Source: Pirellulales bacterium
GTDB lineage: Bacteria; Planctomycetota; Planctomycetia; Pirellulales; JAICIG01
Direction of reading: 5' to 3'
Assembly (NCBI GenBank): GCA_035533075.1
Contig: DATLUO010000185.1
Coordinates: 1-64,000 of the forward strand
DNA: 64,000 nucleotides
The number at the start of each line of letters is the position of its first letter. The first letter of the stretch is position 1. The notes beneath the pieces were generated by a model. It was not told the DNA's origin, searched no databases, and worked only from the letters and a program-made list of their open reading frames with translations. This document shows positions 57,333 through 64,000 of this stretch, in pieces. The translations under genes and the position numbers were made by a program.

Positions 57333-58148
57333 ATGCTTGCACCCCTGAAGACCGCCGCGAAGTTTCTCTGCAAAAACACCCTTTGGGCCGATGGCGCCGT
57401 TCGGACGGTTTTGCTCGGTCCCTCCGCCGGACTGCGGTACCGAATCTTTCCAAATTACGGGTTGGCGCCGATCTTCGGCGGCTGGGAGCCGCGGCTGCAA
57501 ACGATTATGAAGCGGCTGCTCAAGCTTGGCGACGTGGCCTACGATGTGGGGGCCAACTACGGAATTCACACGTTGCTCATGGCGCGATTGGTCGGAGCGG
57601 GCGGGCACGTTTACGGATTCGAACCGCATCCTGAAATTCATGCGGCTTGTTTGGAAAATGTGCGACTGAACGCATTCAACAATGTGGACATTCTCAAGCT
57701 GGCCCTGAGCGATCATGAAGGGGACATACCGTTTTCCACCGGCCACCACGACGGAGCCGGTCATGTGGCGGCGGCGGAGGAAGAGGCGTCGATGACCGTG
57801 CGTTGCGACACCATCGACAGTTTGATCGCGGCGGGGCGTTTGCGGCCGCCGCAGTTCTTAAAGGTCGACATCGAGGGCTACGCGGGCGCCGCCTTGGCGG
57901 GCGCCGCGGGCGCCTTCGCCAGGCATCGCCCCGCCCTTTGCGTCGACCTGCACGATCCAGAAGAGGACGAGGCCGTCGGCGGCTTCCTCGCTGATTGGGG
58001 ATACGCCGCGTTCCGACAGGAGACGTTTGAGCCAATCAAGCGGCTGGATGTGGGCTGGCCGAATCCCGATGGAATCCGTGGGACCGTCTTGGCGCTCCCC
58101 GCGGAACGAGCGGACCAGCTTTGCTGGCTGCACGCGGACAAGGGCTGA
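57333..58148 (+). CDS. FkbM family methyltransferase (3)
   Basis: 271 residues from ATG 57333. SAM motif AYDVGANYGIHTLLMARLVG near residue 70, VYGFEPHPEIHAACLENV, and LKVDIEGYAGAALAGAAG, an FkbM-type core. It is 25 bases after FkbM 2 and clearly not a copy of it. Three FkbM genes in one locus suggest a heavily methylated glycan. Confidence 0.9.
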   Translation: MLAPLKTAAKFLCKNTLWADGAVRTVLLGPSAGLRYRIFPNYGLAPIFGGWEPRLQTIMKRLLKLGDVAYDVGANYGIHTLLMARLVGAGGHVYGFEPHPEIHAACLENVRLNAFNNVDILKLALSDHEGDIPFSTGHHDGAGHVAAAEEEASMTVRCDTIDSLIAAGRLRPPQFLKVDIEGYAGAALAGAAGAFARHRPALCVDLHDPEEDEAVGGFLADWGYAAFRQETFEPIKRLDVGWPNPDGIRGTVLALPAERADQLCWLHADKG

Positions 58149-58153
58149 ACGTC

Positions 58154-59287
58154 ATGGGCAAACGAAAACGAATCCTCTACGTACAGTACACGAATCCTGC
58201 CGCGTATCCACCGTTGGAACACTCGTCGCGAATCCTCGCCGGGGGCGGTTGGCACGTTCAGTTTTTAGGAACGCGGGCGGACGGCGCCGACGATTTGGTC
58301 TTCCCGGCGCACGCGAGAATCGGCGTGCGGCTGCGTCCCTTTCAGCCTGGCGGCTGGAGACAAAAGCTGCATTATTTCAGGTTTGTGGGATGGTGCATCG
58401 CGTGGTGCGTCGCTTGGCGCCCCACCGTGATCTACTGCTCCGATCCATTGAGCGCGCCCGTCGGCGTGCTGGCCTGGTACTTGCTTCGAGTTCCGGTGGT
58501 GTACCATGAGCACGACACACCGGGCCCGCCGACCAGTGCGGCATTAGGCGTGGTCCACGCCATGCGGAGGCGACTGGCCCGCATCGCGGTCGCCTGCGTG
58601 GTGCCTCAAAAGGAGCGGCTCTCCCGGTTCGTGGCGGCGCTCAAGCCGCGTCGCGCCGTCTGCGTCTGGAATTGTCCGGCCCGGGAGGAAGTAGTCCCAC
58701 CCCAGGACACAATCCGCTCCGCCGAACCTACACTGTGGTACCACGGATCGCTCAATGGCCAGCAGCTTCCACTTACCGTGATCGACGCCTTGGCGTTGCT
58801 CCCTTCATGCACGCGGATGCGGTTTGCCGGCTACGAAACCCTCGGTCATGTGGGGTTCGTAAAGCAGTTTCTCGGGCGCGCGAGAGAATTGGGCATCGGC
58901 GAGCGTGTAGAATACGTCGGAACGCCCAGCACACGTCGAGGGCTCTACGCGCTGGCGGCGAAAGCCGACGTCGGGCTTGCCTTGTTCCCGCGATCGTTTC
59001 GCGAACCGATGGCGGGCGCGTCCAACAAGCCGTTCGATTACTTGGCGTGCGGGTTAAGTCTGCTCTTGACCGAAAGCGCGGAATGGTCGGAATTTTACCA
59101 CACGGCGGGATGCGGCCGGCTGACGAGCCCGGATTCGTCCGAAGCGATCGCCACGACGTTGCGGGCGATGCTCGACAATCCGGATCAGACCCGGGCGATG
59201 GGCGCGGCCGGGCAACGGCGTGTGCTGGACGACTGGAACTACGAAACGCAATTCGAACCGGTGCGGCGACTACTCGATTCTCTGTGA
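58154..59287 (+). CDS. glycosyltransferase GT4-like (2)
   Basis: 377 residues from ATG 58154. N-terminal Rossmann half RILYVQYTNPAAYPPLEHSSRIL and VPVVYHEHDTPGPP; C-terminal half LWYHGSLNGQQLPLTVIDAL, RVEYVGTPSTRRGLYALAAKADVGLALFP and NKPFDYLACGLSLLLT. Architecture of a GT-B retaining transferase; sugar unknown. Starts 6 bases after the previous stop. Confidence 0.9.
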   Translation: MGKRKRILYVQYTNPAAYPPLEHSSRILAGGGWHVQFLGTRADGADDLVFPAHARIGVRLRPFQPGGWRQKLHYFRFVGWCIAWCVAWRPTVIYCSDPLSAPVGVLAWYLLRVPVVYHEHDTPGPPTSAALGVVHAMRRRLARIAVACVVPQKERLSRFVAALKPRRAVCVWNCPAREEVVPPQDTIRSAEPTLWYHGSLNGQQLPLTVIDALALLPSCTRMRFAGYETLGHVGFVKQFLGRARELGIGERVEYVGTPSTRRGLYALAAKADVGLALFPRSFREPMAGASNKPFDYLACGLSLLLTESAEWSEFYHTAGCGRLTSPDSSEAIATTLRAMLDNPDQTRAMGAAGQRRVLDDWNYETQFEPVRRLLDSL

Positions 59288-59319
59288 GTCGCTCGTTGCC
59301 GGATTGCGTGGAGGTTCCG

Positions 59320-60414
59320 ATGACCTTGTCTTCCGAGCGTGATTTGATCGAGTTCCGGCGGGACGGCGCACCGCCGGATTTTTCCATCTGCGTTCCCCAG
59401 TACAACCGCACGTCGTTTCTGCTGAAAGCCGTCGAAAGCTATTCGCGGCAAACTCACCGGAGCTTCGAGATCTGCATCTCCGACGGCGCGTCGCCCGACG
59501 GCCGCCAGACCGAACTCGTCGACACGCTTTTGGCAACGGGAATTCCCTTCGCCTTTTACCGTTCGCCGGTTAACCTGCGGTACGATGCGAATTTGCGCTC
59601 GGCGATCGCCTTGGCCCGCGGGAATTACTGCGTGCTGATGGGAAACGATGATGCGTTTGCCAACCCGGACACACTCGCGCAGCTTTGGGCCGACATCCGG
59701 ACGCATCATGGCCCTGGAGTCGTGCTTAGCGACTACTGCGACTACCAGAGCGGGCGGCGCGCTTACGCCATCCGGGCGACGAAAAACTACGGCGGCGGCC
59801 CGCGCGTGGCCGCGTTTCACTTTCGCAATTACAGCTTTGTCAGCGGCATCGCGATCGACCGAGACGCTGCCCAGTCGCTTGCCACCGACAAATGGGATGG
59901 AAGCGAGATGTACCAAATGTATATCGGCAGTCGAATCGTCGCGGCCGGGCGCGATCTGCTGGAGCGAAACGTGCCGGCCGTGCGGAAGGACATTCCGGCG
60001 CCGGGCGAGCAGGTGGACAGTTATGCTCGGCGCCCGCGCGTTTGGCCATGCCCGATCGTCGAGCGGCCCCTCCCGCTCGGCCAGATCGGCCGGCTGGTCG
60101 CGGACGCGATCGCCCCCTACGCCGGCCCCGATGAGCGGCGATGGAATGAAGCGGTTCTCGACCAACTGCTTGGGATCACTTATCCGTTCTGGCTGACGGA
60201 GTACCGCAAGGTGCAGTCATGGCGATACGCGGCAGGCGTGGCGATTGGGATGAGGCCGGTCCGCACAGCGGCCGGGGTCCCCCTGGGCATGCTGGGTCGC
60301 GCTCGTGTTTGGATGATTTACTGGGCGGCCACCGTTGCCGGGTTGATCGTGCCGCAAAGCGTTTTCACACGAATCAAGGGGCGGCTGCATTGGCTCGTGA
60401 AGACGCCCCGATGA
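59320..60414 (+). CDS. GT2 family glycosyltransferase
   Basis: 364 residues from ATG 59320 with a GGAGG ribosome site. GT-A fold: FSICVPQYNRTSFLLKAVES, FEICISDGASPDG, and a metal-site-like MGNDDAF. Two hydrophobic segments near the C-terminus (MLGRARVWMIYWAATVAGLIV) may anchor it to the membrane. It is inverting by family; sugar unknown. Its TGA overlaps the next ATG. Confidence 0.92.
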   Translation: MTLSSERDLIEFRRDGAPPDFSICVPQYNRTSFLLKAVESYSRQTHRSFEICISDGASPDGRQTELVDTLLATGIPFAFYRSPVNLRYDANLRSAIALARGNYCVLMGNDDAFANPDTLAQLWADIRTHHGPGVVLSDYCDYQSGRRAYAIRATKNYGGGPRVAAFHFRNYSFVSGIAIDRDAAQSLATDKWDGSEMYQMYIGSRIVAAGRDLLERNVPAVRKDIPAPGEQVDSYARRPRVWPCPIVERPLPLGQIGRLVADAIAPYAGPDERRWNEAVLDQLLGITYPFWLTEYRKVQSWRYAAGVAIGMRPVRTAAGVPLGMLGRARVWMIYWAATVAGLIVPQSVFTRIKGRLHWLVKTPR

Positions 60415-61421
60415 CGACCAGGCCGCGTCTGCTGCTCTGTGGCAATCTAGGCGGCACAAACATCGCAGACAGTTTCTCGCACGTCGGCCCCGAGTTCGGT
60501 TGGGAGTTGCGCGTACTCGAAACGAATCGTGCATTCGAAGCCGGGCAGGTCGCCCGCACCTTGAGTTGGCGGCTTCTCGACCATCGGCCGCCGAGGCTCG
60601 GACGGTATAATCGAACGCTCCGTTTCGAACTGGACCGGTTTCGTCCTCAGTTGCTGCTGACCCTGGGCGTTTGTCCGGTGACCGCCGACACCTTGATGCT
60701 GGCTCGGCGACTGGAAGCTCAAACGGCCAACTACTCGACCGACGATCCCTGGAGCCCGGCCCATCGGGCAAGACGTTTTCATCGGTCAATTCCTTACTAC
60801 GACCACGTGTTTACTCCGCGGCGCGCGAACGTCGACGACTTCACCCGCGCCGCGGCGCGCGCGGTGCATTACCTGCCGTTCGCCTACGACCCACGATTCT
60901 CGTTCCGCGAGGCTACGACCATAAATGGCGAACGCGCGGACATCATCTTCGTTGGGGGCGGCGATCGCGACCGCATCCCGCTGTTGCGCGAGCTGGTCCA
61001 CGCGGGGTTTCGCCTGCGAATCCACGGTAGTTATTGGGGTCGCGACCCGGTTACCCGCTCGGCCTGCGCCGGTCAGGTAGGACCGCGCGAGTTGCGAACG
61101 GCGACCTGTGGCGCGGACGTGAACTTGATTCTCGTGCGGCGCGCCAATCGCGACGGCCACGTCATGCGATCGTTCGAAGCCGCGGCGTGCGGAGGCTGCC
61201 TCCTGGTCGAAGACACGGCGGAGCACCGCGAAATCTTCGCCGACACCGTGACCTATTTCAGTACAACCGGCGAAATGATCGAGCAAGCGCGCCGATTGCT
61301 CGCCGATCCGGAGCGCCGCCGGCGATCGGCCGAAGCGTCGCACCGGCGAATCGCGGTGGAAGGACGAAACACCTATGCCGATCGGCTGCAAACGATTCTC
61401 GAAACGGTCTCGACCCGATGA
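60411..61421 (+). CDS. CgeB-like glycosyltransferase
   Basis: 336 residues from ATG 60411, overlapping the previous stop by 4 bases. N-terminal half RLLLCGNLGGTNIADSF and LLTLGVCPVTADTLMLARR; C-terminal half with ADIIFVGGGDRDRIPLLREL and MRSFEAAACGGCLLVEDTAEHREIF, the pattern of CgeB/DUF3880-type GT-B enzymes. Specific donor unknown. Confidence 0.88.
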   Translation: MTTRPRLLLCGNLGGTNIADSFSHVGPEFGWELRVLETNRAFEAGQVARTLSWRLLDHRPPRLGRYNRTLRFELDRFRPQLLLTLGVCPVTADTLMLARRLEAQTANYSTDDPWSPAHRARRFHRSIPYYDHVFTPRRANVDDFTRAAARAVHYLPFAYDPRFSFREATTINGERADIIFVGGGDRDRIPLLRELVHAGFRLRIHGSYWGRDPVTRSACAGQVGPRELRTATCGADVNLILVRRANRDGHVMRSFEAAACGGCLLVEDTAEHREIFADTVTYFSTTGEMIEQARRLLADPERRRRSAEASHRRIAVEGRNTYADRLQTILETVSTR

Positions 61422-62602
61422 CTTCGCTCCGCATAGCCCTGGTGGTCCATGGCCGGTTTCACATCTTCGATCTTGCCCGTGAGTTGCTTCACCAGGGCCA
61501 CGACGTGACACTGTTCACGAACTACCCGAAGCGCGTCTGCGAGCGGTTCGGCGTGCCGCGCCGGCGCGTGGTCAACTGCCTCACCCACGGCGTCGCCAGC
61601 CGCGCCTTGGCGAAATTGCTCCCCCGAAGCCCAGGGCTGAGAGAACGCTGGACGAACGCGGCGTTTGGTCGCTGGGCGGCCCGGACTGTGCCCGCGCACG
61701 GCCGGTGGGACGCCGTCGCCTGCATGAGCGGCGTCGCCGAAGACCTCTTCGACGGCCTCGACGCTCCCGAGACGCTGCGCGTTTTGCTGCGGCTGTCGCT
61801 GCACATTCGCGAGCAAAAACGAATTCTCGCCGAGGAAGAGCGCGCCGGCGGACGCCGCGTGGAGCAGCCCTCCGACTGGATCGTGGCCCGCGAGGAGCGC
61901 GAATACGAGCGGGCGGATCTGATTCAGGTTTTGGCGCCCTTTTCTCTCGATTCGTTCGTGCGGGCGGGGGTGCCGCGCGAAAAGCTCGATCTAATTTACT
62001 CCGCCGTGAACGTCTCGGCCTTCAGGCCGCCCGCCGCGGTTGTCGAGGCGCGCTTGCAGCGGTTGACCGCGGGCGAGCGGCTGCGCGTCATTTGCGCCGG
62101 TACCTTCTGCCGGCGAAAAGGCGCCCGATTTTGGGGCGAGATGCTCGAAGGGGCAAGCCAGGCCGCCCAATTCCGCTTCGTCGGCAGCATTGCCTCGGAC
62201 GCCGCGGGCATCGCGCGCTCGATCGGCGCGCGCGCGGAGTTTCGCGCCAAAGTGCCGGAAGCCTCGCTGCGCGAAGAGTACGCCTGGGCCGATCTTTTCG
62301 CGCTGCCAACCTTGGAAGAGGGATCCCCGGCCGTGGTCGCCCAGGCGCTGGCGTCGCGCTTGCCGGTGATCACGACCACCAGTTGCGGGGCCTCGGCCCT
62401 GGTCGAAAACGGACTTACGGGTTGGATCATCCCGCCTTCTCGGTCGGACGCGCTGGCGGACTGCGTCCGCCGGCTCGACGCGGACCGCGCGGAGCTAGTG
62501 GCGGCCGTGCGCCGCCTGCGCGAACGCGAGTTCTCGCGCGACTGGAGCGAATACGCGCGCGACTTCGTTCGGTCGATTCGCGATCGGCGAGAGGCAACCT
62601 GA
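61418..62602 (+). CDS. glycosyltransferase GT4 (3)
   Basis: 394 residues from ATG 61418, again with a 4-base overlap. N-terminal LRIALVVHGRFHIFDLAREL; C-terminal RLRVICAGTFCRRKGARFWG and LFALPTLEEGSPAVVAQALASRLPVITT with the E-x7-type donor motif, then NGLTGWIIPP. Retaining GT-B transferase. Part of the tightly packed tail of the operon. Confidence 0.92.
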   Translation: MTSLRIALVVHGRFHIFDLARELLHQGHDVTLFTNYPKRVCERFGVPRRRVVNCLTHGVASRALAKLLPRSPGLRERWTNAAFGRWAARTVPAHGRWDAVACMSGVAEDLFDGLDAPETLRVLLRLSLHIREQKRILAEEERAGGRRVEQPSDWIVAREEREYERADLIQVLAPFSLDSFVRAGVPREKLDLIYSAVNVSAFRPPAAVVEARLQRLTAGERLRVICAGTFCRRKGARFWGEMLEGASQAAQFRFVGSIASDAAGIARSIGARAEFRAKVPEASLREEYAWADLFALPTLEEGSPAVVAQALASRLPVITTTSCGASALVENGLTGWIIPPSRSDALADCVRRLDADRAELVAAVRRLREREFSRDWSEYARDFVRSIRDRREAT

Positions 62603-63898
62603 GTGCTGGCGTTTTGCGTACTCACTTGGGGCCTGCTCTGCGGTGTCGTGTTCTGGCGCTGCCGGCGGCCTCAGATGGACAGCGTGGGGCTGCCGCTGGC
62701 TTATGTGGCGTTATTATCGGTGGGGCACTGCGGCGCGGCGCTGGAACTGCTCCCCTGGTTCGATCCGTCCCGCGATCCGTATCTTGCTCAAGTCGGTATT
62801 ACTCGCGCAGACACGATCGCGGGGTTCGCCGCGAGCACGTTGGGTTTAGGCGCGTTCTGCCTGGGAAGCTGGTTTCTCGACGGGCTGCCCTACGTCCGCC
62901 GCGCCCGGCGGCGGGGGGCGGCTGTTCCAGTCCGAAGTGGCGGGCGCAACCTGGTGTTGATCGGCGTGCTGTCGTACTTCGTTTTATCGAGGGCCCGCTG
63001 GATTCCGGGGAGCATCACCTCGGCCGGCGGCAACCTGGCCGTGGTGGGCCTCTGCTTGCTGGCCGGGTCGTGGCGACGCCGCGGCATTGCTTCTCGCTCG
63101 CGCTTGATCGTGGGGGCCTTGTCGTTTCCCTTGATCACCGCGGCGTCCGCCGGGTTCATCGGCTTTGGGGTGACAGCCCTGGTGCAGGCGGGCAGCTTTT
63201 TCGTCCGCGTCGTCCGCTTGCGCTGGTGGTCCCTGGCCGTGGCACCGGTTCTCGTCTGGCTGGGGCTCTCGGTTTACGTCACCTACATGGCCGCCAGAAA
63301 CGACATTCGCAAGCAGGTGTGGGGCGGCAGCGGCCTGACAAGGCGCGTGGAGACCTTCGCGAGGGTGTTTGCCGGCGCGCAACTGTTCGACCCCTGGAAC
63401 GCGGAGCACCTGTATGCGATCGCTGGCAGGTTGAACCAGAACGGGCTGGTGGGACGCGCGATCCGTTTCATGGAGCAAGAGAAAACCGAGCCGGCCTACG
63501 GGGAGACGCTGGCCATTGCCGCCGTCGCCTGGATTCCACGTGTGCTTTGGCCCGGAAAGCCGGTTTTTGGAGGGAGCGGAAACCTGGTGTCGAAATATAC
63601 CGGGATGACGTTCGATAAGGACACGGCTGTGGGGGTGGGAAATGTCCTGGAATCGTACATCAACTTCGGAATGGCGGGCATCGGCCTGGGGTTTTTTGTG
63701 TTCGGGGCGATTGTCCGCCACCTTGATTTCCGCGCCGGCGCGGCGCTAAGGTGCGGCCGCACCTGGGACTACGTGTTCTATCATCTCGTGGGCATCTCCG
63801 CGCTGCAGCCAGGCAACACCTGGGCTGAAGCGGTCGGGTCGTGCGCGGCGGCCGCTGTGCTGGTGGCCGTGCTGAAACGAGCGGGCATTCAGGCTTGA
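62603..63898 (+). CDS. polytopic O-antigen polymerase-like (Wzy-like) membrane protein
   Basis: 431 residues from GTG 62603, immediately after the previous stop. About ten hydrophobic helices. A large loop about 255-330 contains IPRVLWPGKPVFGGSGNLVSKY, resembling the extracytoplasmic loop region of Wzy/EpsG-like polymerases. Sequence in this class is poorly conserved, so the call rests on topology, the loop and context. If right, the locus has both an ABC exporter and a polymerase. Confidence 0.75.
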   Translation: MLAFCVLTWGLLCGVVFWRCRRPQMDSVGLPLAYVALLSVGHCGAALELLPWFDPSRDPYLAQVGITRADTIAGFAASTLGLGAFCLGSWFLDGLPYVRRARRRGAAVPVRSGGRNLVLIGVLSYFVLSRARWIPGSITSAGGNLAVVGLCLLAGSWRRRGIASRSRLIVGALSFPLITAASAGFIGFGVTALVQAGSFFVRVVRLRWWSLAVAPVLVWLGLSVYVTYMAARNDIRKQVWGGSGLTRRVETFARVFAGAQLFDPWNAEHLYAIAGRLNQNGLVGRAIRFMEQEKTEPAYGETLAIAAVAWIPRVLWPGKPVFGGSGNLVSKYTGMTFDKDTAVGVGNVLESYINFGMAGIGLGFFVFGAIVRHLDFRAGAALRCGRTWDYVFYHLVGISALQPGNTWAEAVGSCAAAAVLVAVLKRAGIQA

Positions 63899-63908
63899 AG
63901 TCGATCTG

Positions 63909-64000
63909 ATGAATCCCGCAACTCCACTGCTTGTCGAACCTTCGAGCGTACCGCTCACGCGCGGCACAGCCAGGCGGCCAGCCAGGTTATTGGCGGTTTT
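63909..64000 (+). CDS. start of a further gene, cut by window edge
   Basis: From ATG 63909 the frame MNPATPLLVEPSSVPLTRGT continues open to the window end (30 codons). No domain is recognisable in the part present. It starts 10 bases after the Wzy-like stop and probably continues the operon. Confidence 0.55.
   Translation, partial: MNPATPLLVEPSSVPLTRGTARRPARLLAV

Overview
The window looks like the chromosome of a planctomycete, probably of the Pirellulales type. Evidence: high GC; two DUF1501 proteins with twin-arginine-like N-termini; a cytochrome-c/DUF1549/DUF1553 (PSCyt1/PSD1) protein; a Ser/Thr kinase with the N-terminal region and C-terminal TPRs usual in this phylum; a BlaI plus M56-WD40 pair; Uma2 nucleases; and a membrane protein with the F-S-[IL]-R-x-[LV]-L motif. 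I found no rRNA, tRNA or CRISPR array.

Layout. 1-5373 (minus strand): the front of a DUF1501 gene cut by the window edge, ribD, and a receptor-like Ser/Thr kinase. 5620-13257 (plus): a lipopeptide-type assembly line, FAAL-ACP-C-A-PCP-E, followed by an enoyl-CoA hydratase/isomerase-family gene. 13304-15183: small and large membrane proteins and a universal stress protein. 15306-19002 (minus): haem genes, a HemD-HemE fusion and protoporphyrinogen oxidase. 19062-29979 (plus): a degenerate nucleotidyltransferase, a truncated YVTN propeller gene, PSCyt1/PSD1, two near-identical Uma2 genes, a PQQ-like propeller, blaI, a broken M56-WD40 gene and a caspase/legumain-like secreted protein. 30093-39460 (plus): acyl-CoA dehydrogenase, a PP2C-like phosphatase overlapping glgX, a fatty-acid desaturase, DUF1501 and thiO. 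39466-40177: a chimeric gene remnant, part mobile-element helicase and part RsbW-like anti-sigma ATPase.

40293-64000 (plus) is one exopolysaccharide/O-antigen-like locus. It begins with a NusG-type specialised elongation factor, then a Wzc-type tyrosine autokinase, its PHP phosphatase, a WecA/MraY-type initiating transferase and a GDP-mannose-3,5-epimerase-like enzyme. These are followed by many glycosyltransferases, an ABC exporter pair (Wzm/Wzt type with a Wzt C-terminal domain), modifying enzymes (three FkbM methyltransferases, a sulfotransferase, a PIG-L deacetylase, a FemAB/GNAT-like transferase, a SAM methyltransferase) and a Wzy-like membrane protein. Many genes overlap or abut, which implies translational coupling. 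Inferred order of work: initiation on undecaprenyl phosphate, elongation and decoration by transferases, export and length control by the ABC/Wzy/Wzc parts, and phosphorylation control by the kinase/phosphatase pair.

The most unusual layer is a set of palindromic repeats. Family A has GGTGGCTGGGGCAGA ends and nested hairpins (four copies). Family B starts GTAGGGTGGGACC (three loci). Family C starts TAGGGAACGC (two loci). A separate class consists of hairpins whose arms are tandem heptamers of different sequence (three loci). One family A copy lies in frame inside the condensation domain of the NRPS, one family C copy lies inside the M56-WD40 coding region, and several genes take their stop codon from a repeat. 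All sequence identities, family names and boundaries are read by eye; no database search was run.
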